A DNA stretch of 64,000 nt from Isoetes taiwanensis (taxonomy: Eukaryota > Streptophyta > Lycopodiopsida > Isoetales > Isoetaceae). The position numbers and the translations under genes are program-made. The notes below the pieces were generated by a model, which saw nothing but the letters and a program-made list of their open reading frames with translations, searched no databases and was not told the DNA's origin. The stretch spans positions 6,570,236 through 6,634,235 of the forward strand of contig JAJEKV010000071.1 in the NCBI GenBank assembly GCA_021234155.1. Direction: 5' to 3'. Shown here piece after piece: positions 37,276-49,600 of the stretch. Numbering within the stretch: position 1 is the first letter of the stretch; each line of letters begins with the position of its first letter.

Positions 37276-37548
37276 AATCGGCACCGCCTTTGGTTACACC
37301 GCTTTGTCCACGACGCGCTTTTCCTTTTTCCCGTGTTGCATCATCTAGGGCATCCTCATGCTCTAATGCACCTCGCACGAGGGAACCCAATGCACCTCAC
37401 CGCGGCTTATCCTCTCATGGATAGCTGCCTCGATCGCCATCCCGGAATACCCTCCCCTTACCATGGTCAGTGCAGCGAGTGCACCCATCATATATGCAAA
37501 ACCACCTATCCCGAGATGTGGGTAACCGCCATGTATAGTCATCGCTAG
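37075..37548 (+). CDS. Unrecognised 157-codon open frame
   Basis: This is one of the longest frames in non-repetitive sequence, but it starts inside the tandem duplication and its composition (Leu, His, Pro and Ser rich) follows local C-richness. Its C-terminal part includes SPYHGQCSECTHHICKTTYP. The minus strand is also open for 66 codons (37,563-37,363) with a Gly- and Met-rich product. No domain is recognised and no promoter or splice site supports either strand. Confidence 0.2.
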   Translation: MLLLLANQVIALHPIASIICSSIHRSLHREQPRVLALVVAVVPLPSYSTLKSSSRRCSSPMLPLCRANRHRLWLHRFVHDALFLFPVLHHLGHPHALMHLARGNPMHLTAAYPLMDSCLDRHPGIPSPYHGQCSECTHHICKTTYPEMWVTAMYSHR

Positions 37549-37563
37549 ATGACGATCTTCCAT

Positions 37564-38081
37564 AACCCGCTATGCTAACCCTATTTCAAACACAAATAAT
37601 ATACGCAGATGAGTGGCTACTTTCATGATTTCAAAAGAAATTTGAGAAAGAAATACAACACCGCATTACATGTTCCAGCCATTATCCCACAAAATTCTTC
37701 ACACATAAGATGCCAATCTTATTTTTAAATTTATAAATCTTCAAGAAATAGAACTGAAAGCATATATCATCCAAAAAATGTTTTCGTTATACATGACTCT
37801 CATCTATCAAAAGAATATGGTGATAAAGAGGGACAAAATGTATGTCAACTCGCATTAGATGCTTTTTGGTGGTCGAACCGGATTCAGAGAAGGCGTATTA
37901 AAATGCTGCTATGGTCACCATGGGCCAGAAGGTCAATGGCAGAGGCAGGCCCGAGAGGAAGTTCCTGTCATGGACCTATAAAAACTTGTTCTCGCGAACA
38001 ATGGCTCACATTACGATCTCTCAGAAAGAATCGAATAAAAATGAAGCAACCGGGTTCAACCTATAATTTTCCTAACACTAA
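37564..38081. other. Gene-free stretch
   Basis: AT-rich with only one short plus frame (37,903-38,091); nothing supportable. Confidence 0.45.
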
Positions 38082-38735
38082 CCCTCTTTGAGCATTTAAG
38101 TAGCCAAATTAAGTATCCGCAAGACATAAAGCATTCACATCACTTGCATCCCCCTCATAGCGCCTATAGATAAGCCCATATGCTTCCCACTAAGGAGGCA
38201 TTTAAAACCAAAGAAATCTCATGAGATAACATTATCCTACTTTTAAGGAGATCAAGCAGCCATATTTTTATTTTTTCACATCCCATCAGAACAACCTTAG
38301 ATCATAAACTTAGAAACTATTTTATATTTTGATGTTTATATAGTTCAAAATCGGCTAACCTAAGCTCTATGCTTGTGCCACGCTTTATTCTTCCAAATTT
38401 TGAAAGTGTATCTTCTTCTTCTTGAAAGAAGAATACGATAATACAATAGCAATCTAACCCTTTGAGCATTTAAGCAGCCAAATTATGTATCCGCCCCGCA
38501 GCGCTTCCAGATGTTTCATAAGCCCCACTCAAGGAGGCATTTAAAAACCAAAGAAATCTCATGAGATAACGCTATCCTACTTTAAGGAGAGATGCCCACC
38601 ATATTTTATTCTTTCAAGATCTCTTTGCAACAAGCTTAGATCATAAACTTCTAAAACTATTTCATATTTTGATGTTTATATTAGCTCAAAAAACGTAATA
38701 ACATGAGCTCTATGCTTGTTGTCCGCCTGTTCTGC
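38082..38735 (+). repeat. Tandem duplication, about 370 bp period
   Basis: Units at 38,082-38,385 and 38,455-38,735 share ctttgagcatttaag, aaggaggcatttaaaa, ccaaagaaatctcatgagat, ttagatcataaactt, ttttgatgtttata and agctctatgcttgt. An imperfect inverted word (tcttcttcttgaaagaagaa) sits in the spacer. Confidence 0.85.
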
Positions 38736-38939
38736 CCCATTATACCCGCTATAGCAAGCCCAAAAGGGAGCTTTGGAAGTTGGTATTACAATCTCCATTG
38801 TTTACGCTTTGGAATAAACGGTTTCGAAATTTTGGCAAAGCCAATATCCGTTGTAGATTCAATTCCATCTCTGCCATAACCTCTCAATGGCGTAGTATTT
38901 GTTGAGAGATCTATCACGCCTCCTAAGATGCTAGGAATA

Positions 38940-39130
38940 GAAGGGCAAGATTTAGAAGAAATAGAGCATATCTAAATAATGCTAAAATGGCTTATCCGAT
39001 AGTGCCGCCGCCAGCCGGTGCAAGAATGTATCATTCTCAACCATGGTATATCTCCCCGTGACATTAAAAAGGAGTAAAGAATAGAGTATGGATTCGGGAA
39101 TAACGCCGCAGGGCTTATTTCATGGCGCCT
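38940..39130 (+). repeat. Dispersed repeat, first copy (second at 40,708-40,900)
   Basis: Both copies share agaagggcaagat, aaatagagcat or aaatagagcac, atagtgccgccgc, gaatgtatcattctcaac or gaacgtaatcattctctcaac, and a ccccgtgata/aca word. They sit just outside the two ends of C1 with its long-TIR element, so C1 may have split or duplicated an older sequence. The minus strand of the second copy is open for 70 codons (40,979-40,767, MARINRPNPDGPHFRWMNFF at the start), unrecognised. Confidence 0.6.
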
Positions 39131-39184
39131 ACGCTCGGCTTTACAATCACAAATCATTCTCGAACTACGAATACGTAGCATAAT

Positions 39185-40480
39185 AACGGGGTTTTCTTTT
39201 GTGTTTTTGCACGCTTTTCACTAAGGTTTTCCTCATGATTTCGCGGATGTATTCAAATGGATGTACTAATGCACATCTAGAGGCACCATTTCTCGAGCCA
39301 TTGATTTTAGCCCTTTTTTTCCAACGGTCACCGAACCAATCTACTACAACAAAGCCTTTTTTTCGTATGCGGCGCGGTGCATAACGGTCAACAACCAATG
39401 GCTCGCCAACAAAAGCTCTGTGTGTGGTGTATAACGGTCAACAACCAATGGCTCACAACAAAAGTCCTCTTTTGTGTGTGTGGTGCATAATGGGCACATA
39501 TATGCATGTAGTACTTCCAAGAACACATTTTTATCATAACTTTGATCCGTAGCCGCCTCGCTTTGAGATGATTTTTATTGCTGGTTCTCCGAGATCTTTT
39601 GATAGTATATGATATGGATATGTTTGGTTAAGTTATCTATGCTAAAACAGCAATTTTCACGGGTTTGGTAGGCTTTACATCCCACCAAAATTTCCATTAA
39701 TACAGATTGCTTATTGATATCATTGTTTTATGGCTCATTCGGACGAAGCCTGCAAAAATTACCATGCATTTTTAGATCTTGCGCTTCTAGATCCCAGCAC
39801 AAGCGTAAAAGCCTCTAATTTCGCTTCTCACCACAAGAATCCATGGAGGCCAAAGGTTGGCTTAACTTCCGGGGCTTGCAAAATGTTTGTGTGTATGGGT
39901 GTTGCAAACTTTATGACTTTCTTTAATAATGGGATCAATCAGCTTCTATCTTTATGGTAACTTTTACTTATGTTCTATTTGTTTTATTGTGATGAAATTC
40001 AAAAGCCGCAGATAGAAAAGTCTCAAACAATTCCTAGTTTTTTCCGGTTTGAATTTAAACCGCTTTGTCTCACCGGGGAGGGGGTCAGACTCTTAAGGCC
40101 CCTAAGGGGCCAGAATCATTAAATTATTAATTATCCAATATATAGTCCTCATTATAATAATTAACATTATAATTGTTCATTGATTATATCAATAGACATT
40201 GATTACTAATCACAACCATTGGGTCCAACACATTTAAATTAAAAATCCCTAAACCCCTCTTTGGTTTGGGTGCATATTCACACGGGTGACGAGGGCAGCC
40301 GGTGAGCCCTCATAATTGCATATTTGCACGATGAAATCAACACCATATAGTATTCTCCTCGCTTTGAAATCTTATAGTATTTTGCTTAATCTTGTTATAC
40401 AAGATAGCAAATTTTGTACTTGCATACCCCACAAACGCAGGAACTTTACGTGACGTAGATTAAGGAATAAGGCGAATATG
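39185..40480 (+). repeat. Segmental duplication C, copy 1
   Basis: Matches 44,030-45,450 in direct orientation. Shared anchors are actaaggttttcct, gagccattgattttagcc, the 52 bp minisatellite, atgctaaaacagcaattttca, gaagcctgcaaaaattaccatgc or its variant, tctcaccacaagaatccatgg, tatggtaacttttacttatg and ggtttgaatt. The long-TIR element near its right end is present in both copies and so predates the duplication. No conserved open frame is shared. Confidence 0.8.
39325..39495 (+). repeat. Minisatellite of about 52 bp, three units (in C1)
   Basis: Each unit carries acggtcaacaaccaatggct, then acaacaaaagccct, then tgtgtgtggtgcataa. The counterpart in C2 (44,165-44,370) has four units, so copy number changed after the C duplication. 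Confidence 0.8.
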
Positions 40481-40706
40481 CTCTATCCAATGCCTCGTCT
40501 CGAGTCACCCCTCGTGTGAATATGCACCCAAAACCAAAGGGGGTTTAAGGGGGATTTTAATTTAAATGTGTTGGAATCTAATGGTTGTGTTAATTAATGT
40601 CAATGGTAGTTATGTGTTGGTTGTTAATGTCAATGGTTATTGTTATGTGTTGGTTGTTGGTGGGGTTTAATTTTTATATGTTGGATGTTAATGGTTTGTG
40701 CGTTGC
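40113..40706. mobile_element. Long-TIR element (MITE- or MULE-like), intact-looking copy in C1
   Basis: About 594 bp. The inner arms are excellent inverted repeats: left ccaacacatttaaatt, ggtttgggtgcatattcaca, gggtgacgag; right ctcgtctcgagtcacccctc, gtgtgaatatgcacccaaaa, aatttaaatgtgttgg. The outer arms diverge, but the right one (to gttgc at 40,706) matches in inverse the left arm of the C2 copy (from gcaacac at 45,052). Arms are 150-200 bp and the interior is short and non-coding. No target duplication is evident and no superfamily is assigned. Confidence 0.7.
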
Positions 40707-41034
40707 AAGATTTAGAAGGGCAAGATGTGGTGACTAAAAATAGAGCACCTGATTCAAAATCCTATATTATAGTGCCGCCGCTTGTTTGCAGAACGTAATC
40801 ATTCTCTCAACTATGAATATCCCCGTGATATTTTCTGCTAAAGGGTTTCCGCCATAGCCATGCTCGATTGATGCACCCCCGATTCGGGCGATCAGTTCAT
40901 TACGCGGCTTGCCATTGGTAAAAAAGTTCATCCATCGAAAGTGTGGGCCATCAGGATTTGGTCGATTGATCCTAGCCATCCAATCTTAGGGCTCATGCAC
41001 TACGCATTTACATCAAAACATTATATAAGATAGG

Positions 41035-41241
41035 TTGATTAATTACGCTGAAGAACATCATGGCATGGTTAACATACCAGATTCCGTACTATGTCACCCA
41101 GAAAAGTGGTATTTAATGATTCGCCGCGGATTTCTTAAGGAAGCATATTTCTTGATGAAGTCCGAACCATCTCACAAGATAATACCTGGACCGAATATCA
41201 AGAGATGGGTCACGCATAGCTTAAATCAACAAATCATTTAA
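41035..41241 (+). CDS. Unrecognised 68-codon open frame
   Basis: Plus-strand frame containing PDSVLCHPEKWYLMIRRGFL and SHKIIPGPNIKRWVTH. Composition looks protein-like, but it is short and its 3' end overlaps the first unit of the local duplication at 41,180-41,565. No family recognised. Confidence 0.2.
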   Translation: MINYAEEHHGMVNIPDSVLCHPEKWYLMIRRGFLKEAYFLMKSEPSHKIIPGPNIKRWVTHSLNQQII

Positions 41242-41565
41242 AATCGATCAAAAATTGGAATTCTGGACTAAATTTTTATAGAAATAAAAGACCTTATATG
41301 AACACATGCAGAAGAATAAACTGGTGTGCAAAACTTTTAAATAAGTTTGAACCATTTGTACTTATTGTTGAAGATTGAACATCTCGCGATGAGTAAGCCG
41401 CCGCAGTATACAATGCAGTCCGTATCATCAAGAGAGGGGTCACCGTGAAGTCAAATCAGGAAATCATGTAAAATTAATCAAGACTTGGAATTCTGGACAA
41501 AAATTTATAGAATCAAGAGACCTTATATGAATGCATGCAAAAGAATAAATTGGTTGTGCAGACAG
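41180..41565 (+). repeat. Tandem duplication, about 235 bp period
   Basis: Units share gggtcac, aaatcaacaaatcat or aaatcaggaaatcat, ttggaattctggac, tttatagaa, accttatatgaa, catgca and aagaataaa. Divergence is modest. Confidence 0.8.
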
Positions 41566-42808
41566 AAAGTCCATGTTAACTCCAATTTTTTGCTCAAACA
41601 TATCATATAGCAGGAGAACAAAGCATACATATGATGCGGGAGCCAACTTGATCTATTATTTAAAGGGAAAAGATAATGTAGTTACAACATCAATGCTTCT
41701 CTTCTGGACAAGCCCCCGAATTCAACTACTATGACAACTTCAAAATAAATCAAGAAAGATAGAAAGAAACCATTTGCCTAGTGACGTATTAATGTAGTTT
41801 TCAATGCAAAAAGCTCAAACTAACCTGCTTTGTGCAATCAGAGAACTCTGATTTCGTAGAAACAACAATAATAAAGTATTGCATAGCTCTCCATCGGGAG
41901 TTTATTTAGTACCCGTAACCACCTAATCAGTTTCAGATCGTGAGGCACCATTTATGAATCAGAATGGAAATCACATCAAATCTCCTCGCCATAAAATTGA
42001 TCATCGTAATCCCCTAATTCGGCCTTTTGATTCTCCAACCACGAAGTTAGGGGCGAGGATGGCTATGGCGCGGTTCCGCGCTGAGACCTAATCAGAGTCT
42101 TTAAAGTTTTTATGCATTCATCGATTAAGCGCTCACTTCATCTTGCTCTTTTAGCCGTGCACCGCCAAAGCTTCTGCTCTAATCTGAAGCTTGCTCACTT
42201 AATCTGAAGTCACATTGTAGCGTATATGTCGCTCCACTGTGGTTCAATCCTTTCAACGGCGAAACTACTTTATACATGCCGGGTCCGATCATTCCTAACC
42301 TAGCCGGCCTTGCCCTCACCTTGGGCTGCAACGGGCGTTTCACTTAAAAGGAAAGATGACCATGGACTCTCGTGACTATCTGGACCGCCACTTCGCATTA
42401 TCTCAAATACCGTCAGCCATATCTTGAAAGGTGTAGTCCGGCCATGCTCGACTGCTGATAAATTTCTGACCCGAAGTTCATAGCCGCCTTCTGACCCTCG
42501 TAGATTTAAACTAAAAAAGGCTTCTTAATGCAGACGATGGAAATTAGGGCTATGGAAGACACACCCTATAATCTTATAATATAGGAATATAAGTAGGATT
42601 TTATTAAAAAATACGATTTTTTTAACTTCTTTATACGCCGAATTTGATTTCAGACGCATGTAACCTTATCCTCGCAAAGGAATACTTAATGGCCATTCCG
42701 AGGATGAAAAGCATAGAAGAGTCTAAGAGCAGCAAACACTACTCCAAAGAAACAAAGATTGACCATTGTCGCTAAAGAACCTAAAAAAGGACGCATTGCA
42801 ATAACTCT
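41566..42808. other. Stretch with no recognised gene
   Basis: A more GC-rich patch at 42,020-42,500 could hold degraded exons, but frames are short on both strands and no motif is recognised. Confidence 0.35.
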
Positions 42809-43459
42809 TTGAAAAAAGTTTCCAAGGAAAGAAAAGGCATGGGCAAGGCACCCGGAGCTGCTACTAAAGAAAACAATTGGACAAGACTTCAGAGAAAAAT
42901 GGAGGAAATTAACCTGCACTTGTTCGCAAGGCTTTTACCTTACTACCTCGTCACATCTATGAAGTTTCCTCCCAAAAATGAAGCCGGAGGCCCCCATGTG
43001 TCCAAAAGATATAATGATCATTTGAGGAACTCCGGCGATAGAATTTAGAGCAATCCCAACACCTCATGTTGCTCCAATTGTGGTTCTAGTTGACAGTGGA
43101 GAAGTGCACAACCTAGCCGAAGTATGATCGAGAAAATGCGACACATACACGCATTACATCTTGGGTGGGAACCACGCTTCAAGGCAAGGAGGCAATTGTA
43201 AAAGAAAAAAGAACCTAGATACTGTTCGCTCTCTGAGCACTCTATTGTGGACTCCACTGATAAAGAAGCAAAAATCATGCTAACACTGGCCAACGCCGAC
43301 AACTTAATACAAGTTAAAAATGAGCTTCGTGGACAAAATCGATTCATGCACAAAGAGTATATCATCTTCAAGGACAAGTATGGGGATGATCCAAAAAAGT
43401 TTGAATATTCATTGGAACTAAAGGAAGCTTGTGCAATTGAGTGTTGGCCTCAAATATGA
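42809..43459 (+). CDS. Unrecognised coding-like region in two open blocks
   Basis: Plus-strand blocks 42,809-43,048 (79 codons, KENNWTRLQRKMEEINLHLF) and 43,247-43,459 (70 codons, ENSD-free but charged: NADNLIQVKNELRGQNRFMH, EYIIFKDKYGDDPKKF) have protein-like composition. They are separated by about 200 bp with no clean intron borders that I can see. The second block is predicted mostly helical. They may be exons of one degraded gene; the minus strand is also open for 110 codons (43,377-43,045), which weakens the case. Family unknown. Confidence 0.25.
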
Positions 43460-44164
43460 CGCAGGCTTAACAAAAGGTCATCACTCATCGACACGACAAT
43501 TGCTTTCACTTAGCCTTCAGTAGATGGCTCTGTAAGACTTCATTGTATTCTTGAATAGTTTCTCGTAATTACAACCTTCATTATCGACGAATCTTGATTT
43601 GTTTGCGGATCTAGGACCTTCAACGCAGATTTTAATATGTTTGGAGAACCTAGTGCTAAAGGCAAGGTCTTTGAGAAAGAAAGGCTCTTAACATGAGGGA
43701 AATGACCATCACCAAGGGAGATGCGTGGCTTTTAATCACATTACGGATTTGCTAGGAAAGACTCTTGCGTATAGTTGTGGACAAAGAATTCACACTCAAG
43801 AAATGTCAAGGAGTTGCACAAGTAAGCTTTACCTCTTTTTAATTTCTTTCTCGCTTCACAAACAAGAGAAGTAATTATTCAGAATATCTATATTTCAAAT
43901 AATAGAGACTTGAATACACTTTTGCTCCATCCGAAAGGCAAAAGCTGTGATTCCAAAACATACATTTGCCCTTCAAGTGGATCAAAAGTGGATTTCAAAC
44001 AAAGTATATTCCAATAATGGAAGATAATAACAGTGGGTTTTCTTGTGTTTTTCAGGATGCTTTTACTAAGGTTTTCCTACGATTGCTGATGATTCAAATC
44101 TCGACGTACTGGAATACATCTGTGAGTGCACCATTTCCGAGCCATTGATTTTAGCCTTTTTTCC

Positions 44165-44370
44165 AACGGTCAACAACCAATGGCTCACAACAAAAGCCCT
44201 TTCTTTAGAAAGGCAAGCAAGGCATAACGTCATCAATCATCGGCTCACAACAACAAAAGCCCTTTGTGTGTGTATGCATAATGGGCAACAACCAATGGCT
44301 CACAACAAAAGCCCTTTTTAGCGTGTGGTGCATAATGGTCAACAACCAATGGCTCATAACAAGTTCTCAT
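44165..44370 (+). repeat. Minisatellite of about 52 bp, four units (in C2)
   Basis: Same unit as at 39,325-39,495, with caacaaccaatggctcacaa and aaaagccctttgtgtg words; the last unit is partial. Confidence 0.8.
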
Positions 44371-45051
44371 GAGTAATAATGAAAAGTGATTGAAGGGCGC
44401 ATGTAGTGCGCTTCACGGCAACACATTTCTTATCATAACTTTTTGATCCGTGAGCCTCGCTTGAGATGATTTTATTGCATTGGAAGCTCTCCGAGATCTT
44501 TTTGATAGTGTAAGATATGAATATGTTTGTTGCTATCTATGCTAAAACAGCAATTTTCAGCCGGGCTTGGTGGTGGCTTTCACAACCCAACACTGATTAA
44601 TACATGATTGGCGCTTATTGGATATTGTTTTAGGCTCATTCGGTCGAAGCTTGCAAAAATTACCATGCATTTAGATTTTGAGGCAAGTATTAAGCAAATT
44701 CCGTTGGCTTCTAGATCCTCAGGCTAACAAGGTAGTAAAAGTTTCCCAGTAATTTTGGTTTCTCACCACAAGAATCCATGGAGGCCAGCACACAAGTAAA
44801 TGCCAACTGAAAATGTTTGTGTATGGGTGTTGCAAACTTTATGACTTTCTAATAATGGCATCAATCTGCTCTATCTTTATGGTAACTTTTACTTATGTTC
44901 TATTTGTTTTATCATGGATGAAATTCAAAAAGCCATGTGTGATGAAAGGCTCAAATGAATTCTAGTTTTTTCCGGTTTGAATTCAAAATTTTTGTCACAC
45001 CGAGGGGGTGGGGACGTCTCCTAAGGCCCTCAAGGGGCCAAAAAAATTTTT

Positions 45052-45450
45052 GCAACACAAAAACATTAACATCCAAATATATAAAAATTAAACTCTCTAA
45101 CACATAACAACCAACACATAACAACCATCGAAGACAACAACCAACACATAACTACCATTGACATTAATTAACACAACCATTGGGTCCAACACATTTAAAT
45201 TAAATCCCCCTTAAACCCCTTGGTTTGGGTGCATATTCACACCTGGGTGACGTGAGGGCCGAGAGCTCCCTATAATTGTATATTTTACTCCATAAAATCA
45301 ACACCATATAGTGGTTCATTTTGAAATCTTATAGTATTTTGCTTAACTTGTTATACAAGATAGCAATTTTGTACTTGCATACCCCACAAATCCAGGAACT
45401 CTTTTAATGCATGGTGTAGATTAAGGAATAAGGGGTGAATATGCCTATTC
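45052..45450. mobile_element. Long-TIR element, one-armed copy in C2
   Basis: The left arm starts gcaacacaaaaacattaac and includes several accaacacataac words. It matches the reverse complement of the right arm of the C1 copy closely. The expected right arm is missing. Confidence 0.65.
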
Positions 45451-47303
45451 ACCACCAATAAAAATAAAATTTTAGGCTACTTGTATTCTAGAATATAGTT
45501 TTCTTAGCAAGAAATTGTTTGATTTTAATTCGCTGTGTGGTTGCCAACTACTTAAATGTTTATGTCTTTCACCGTGAACAACATTGCCCATGTTTGATAT
45601 AACTTAATGTCGAACAGTAGAAGAGGTGCAAAGAACTTTATCCCATTGTTAAGATCCGACGAAATATCGCTCACAAGACGCTTCCAAATTTTGAAGGATG
45701 GGTAATGCTGCCTTAACATGTGACTTTGCTTTATCCATGTACCAAATTTCCTTCTAATCTAACAAGAAGAAAATGAGGACCTTCCGTATGTTTTACATTC
45801 TGTGAGGTTGGTAATCTGAGGAAAGAACTTTTAAGGCATTTAAGAACCTTAAAAAGTGGAGCCTTCCTCGATTTTAAGAAGTTCAACTTGTAACGTAATT
45901 GCATACTTTTTTTTCTATCATCCATGGGACTGCACTAAACTTTGTCAACCTTAAAGCCATGACGCGGGTCATAGAAGACCTTCCTATGGCTTTAAATTAA
46001 AGGACAACCGCTACAATGACTACCATTTAAGAACTCGTAATTCAACGCCTTCATCGACGAGTATCAAATAAATCACAACGCTGCTATCATGCCTTGTCGT
46101 TGTTTCATTCCAAAGATGCAAGCCGTCTGTGGAGTCCACTTTAAGAATCATTTTGGGGTTAAGGAGAACATGGTCTAGTGTTATTTATTCCTCGGTCGCT
46201 GTATGTTTTGATTCTCATGGTCAAGTCGCTTGCATGTTGATTCCTTTGTGTTTTCTTTCCTATTCCGTAATATGATTCCTTTCGCCTTGTATTTTCTTTG
46301 TTGGTTCCTTGTTTTATTTTCGCTAGTGATTGTGCTTATTTTCCTCAGAGGTACAAGACGAATATAAACTACCATGGTGGAAGGCCTGTGTTGTCGAAAA
46401 GGTTGAATATCTCCATGTTAAGCTACTCGAGCCGAAGGAAATGCACCATGGAGCTTCAACACAACAAATACCATCAACTTCCAATGCCTGGAGTTTCAAG
46501 AATGCTGCGTAGGAGCCGATCCTAGTGCTAAGAGAGAATAGTTAATCACTACCGTAGTTCAAAAGTTTATCAACCAACTCCCTAGACATATTTTCATATC
46601 CGTGAGATTGGGTGCTTGATGCTTTTCTGCTCGTACAACAATAGCTTGTGCACTTAAGAAGGCTGCAAATTGTGTAGCAAAGGACATAGACAAAGAAGTC
46701 AGAACTCTATCAAGATGAGATTACCGCCTTTACTCACCCTACCGTGATGAGCACCAAGAGTATACTAAATCTTCATCCGACTCTGCTGCCGAATTTTCAG
46801 AGATACAACCTCCATTCACAAGCTCTTTAAATGTTGAAGCTACTCTTGCGTAGGAAGCTGAAAGAAGTGGCTCTAGCTAATCGCTCTTGAAGACATTGTA
46901 GAAGTAGACAAGGCTAAGTCACCACGGTAAAGGAGCATCACGTGAAAGTGACAGCAGACAAGCAAGAAAAATGAAGAAGACCATGATTTGGACCTTGACA
47001 TGTCTTGTGCTAAAATATTTATTATTCACATCTCATCCTGCATCGAAAACTCTTAATTAAATAATGATTATTCATTTACTTCATTCGATGTTGTCGAAAT
47101 TACTTTTAGAGAATACGAATTCATGTATAAATTCTTCTCTTTTCAAGTGCTTCTTAAATCAAGTTCTCCCTTAATAAGGGCCCACAATGCAGATAAAAAC
47201 AAAATAGACCTCTTAACATTCTGAACTGGAACAAAAAGTGTCATTTTTAGCGCGGTGTTTTTTTAAAAGGAATCTTTGAAACAAGAGTACTGCAACACTC
47301 TCG
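45451..47303. other. Stretch with no firmly recognised gene
   Basis: Short frames occur at minus 45,925-45,731 and plus 46,298-46,525. The latter has an overlapping frame (46,330-46,512) reading EYKLPWWKACVVEKVEYLHV. These may belong to the copia remains downstream or to a broken host gene. No motif decides this. Confidence 0.3.
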
Positions 47304-47660
47304 TTTAATTTGCAATCATGTTTAAGTACATTTTTGTTTAATTTGCAATCATGTTTAAGTACATTTTTGTCATTCTTGATGACTATTCCAGAAAGATAGT
47401 TATATATTTACTTCAAGCTAAATCTGAAGCCTATGATAAGTTTGTTGTCTTTCAAGCTCAAATTGAGTGCTCCCGTGGTAACAAGATCGTAACCATACAT
47501 AGTGATGGTGGAGGAGAAATTTGATCTCACAAGTTTACACGTGTACATCTTTGGTTTTTTCATTAGGTGATGTTGGCAAATTTCGGGCGACATGGTGCCC
47601 AAGATCTTGCTGATGTGGACATCATGACTAAGATCTTTGGTAGAGGAATAAGGTGATAGA
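47304..47660 (+). mobile_element. Ty1/copia integrase fragment (fossil)
   Basis: The plus strand from 47,354 encodes a piece of the retroviral-type integrase catalytic core. Visible motifs are FVILDDYSRK (the FIDDYSR block), a KSEAYDKFVVFQAQIE stretch and TIHSDGGGE (the RSDNGGE block), in the spacing usual for Ty1/copia. Only this small part of the polyprotein is recognisable, with no LTRs found nearby, so it is an old, broken remnant. A 33 bp word (tttaatttgcaatcatgttt onwards) is tandemly duplicated at its start (47,304 and 47,337). Confidence 0.75.
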
Positions 47661-49600
47661 ATAAAATGGAAACTCAAAAACCTAAGGAGTTGTCAGTTTT
47701 CCCAAGTCTAACAAGGCCAGACATGTAGAGAGCCAGAGTGGTCAGCTTCACTAGGAGAGGGGAGGCTATACCTAGGGAATCCCGCGACTATCACAAAAAA
47801 GGGGTATGATATGTGCATGCAAGGGTGGTCAAAAACACCCCATATAATGCATTTTCTTCAAAATACAAATTTGACTCCCTTCCATACAAAATTTACTCCA
47901 AGTAGTGGCACTCCCCCGCCCAACTCATGTAGGTATATACTTGTGGAAATGGGTCAAAACCCTCCTCGCAAGTCACTCACAAAAGTAATATTGAATGGCA
48001 CCTAAAAGGAATCCTCCTCAGAAAAAGATCTGACCCCAAAAGGTGCCGGCACTTTTCTTGGCAACGCCCTCTAGGAGGTAGTATATGCTAATGCCCCCTC
48101 CTCCCAAAACCCCCATATTGAGCCTCGATTCATATCCGGATTTATTCATTCTCTATTACTTCTCGTGAGCACCATCCGCGTACGATTTGGCATTGTACAT
48201 ACTTGAGGTTCTAGATAAACGCCCTGAATTACCGAGCTCCCTCGTAGTCATTATCTCCTCCGCTTGTCTAGTATCATCATTACCGCAGAAAGGTTTTTCC
48301 CTCAAAACCTTTCGAGGCGTGGGTTTTAAATCCTATTAGTAATGATTGTACTAGCTCCATTGTATGGGTCCCATGACCTATTGGTCTCCGTGGACGCTAA
48401 AAAAATACTAGAATCTGTACTACTGCTGTCGGGCATAGTTTGGGAACATATAGATTTGAACTTGTGCATTTGCTTGTGAGTAACTCCCGTGCCATTGAAT
48501 CATTTTGGGAGCCTGTAGATACTAAGGAAGCTGTTAATGTTATATCACCCTTCTATTCTATTTTAATTTAATCTATTTTGTTCTATGTTATGGTGCCGCC
48601 GAGAGAGAAAAAATATGAACCATTGTTGAGTGTTTATAGAAAATGGTAAGGTCCCTATGGTTATTATATGGTTGTTGCAATAATATATAATTCCAACAAC
48701 ATATATTTTCAGTTTATTATATTTTACTTAAAAATTTTCCCTGGCTATTATATTTTTACAAAAAAATTTTAGACACAAAGGATAATAAGTATCTCAAACT
48801 TTCATCTAGATACAACAATCTATGTGACTTCATTGAACATGAATTTTCAATTTTATGTCCCTAAATAAACTTTAATAATGGAATACATAGGTACAATTGT
48901 TCAAGACGACACGCACAATCATACTCTATATATCTAACCAAATAGCCATACATAAACCATGGAAGTTGATCCCATTGCAATGTCGATGTTCATCTTTCAC
49001 AAAATGAGTCGTCCATTCCAATCGGGCATTAACCTAACTCCACATTACAATATTTTGATAATGTAAACCTAGTATGGAAAAATCTCTAGAAGCCAGAGAA
49101 CATATGTACCAATACGAGCACGTGACCTTACTTCCAATCGCCCTGAATTTATCATTGTTTGATGGCATATCGTGTTAAAATTATGGAAATGTTTGATCAT
49201 CCTGGCATAGCAAAACACCATTGTTCACATTTGATCAAAGTAATCCGCAAAACTCATAACATCATCAGACTGAAAAGGCTTGATTCAAGCAAGTAAGATT
49301 TTCAAAGAAAAGATGCTGCAAGTTCATAGTTTTCAGGTTTGTCAGCTTTAGATGCAACATAGATGAAGATGAATAACACACTGCTTTAAGTAATCCTAGT
49401 AATTTTCTCAAGTTTCTCCAACTATTTTTCCAACTATAAATTTCTAACTATTTTTCCAACTATTTATAGCCATGCTATACACATAAAAATCGTGCATGTC
49501 CTCAAGACACTTCTAAATCTTCTTAATGGATGAGATCATCATAGTATAAAAGACACGTATAACAAACTCCTGCTCTCACATGGCCCCATTAATTATAAGC
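47661..49600. other. Gene-free stretch
   Basis: AT-rich; one short plus frame (47,811-48,005) is not supportable. A run of ttttccaactattt words at about 49,417-49,470 is a minor local repeat. No terminal repeats that would complete the copia fossil were found. Confidence 0.4.

Larger units (their letters stand above)
44030..45450 (+). repeat. Segmental duplication C, copy 2
   Basis: Second copy of 39,185-40,480, about 4.85 kb downstream. It keeps the left arm of the long-TIR element (from 45,052) and its interior but lacks a recognisable right arm: similarity to C1 stops near 45,450. Confidence 0.8.

Noticed and set aside
39165-39526. Two minus-strand frames over the C1 minisatellite
   Set aside because: They run across a 52 bp repeat, and the equivalent frames are not kept in C2.
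42230-42300. tRNA-like word (tggttcaatcc)
   Set aside because: No acceptor stem, D-loop or anticodon arm can be drawn around it.
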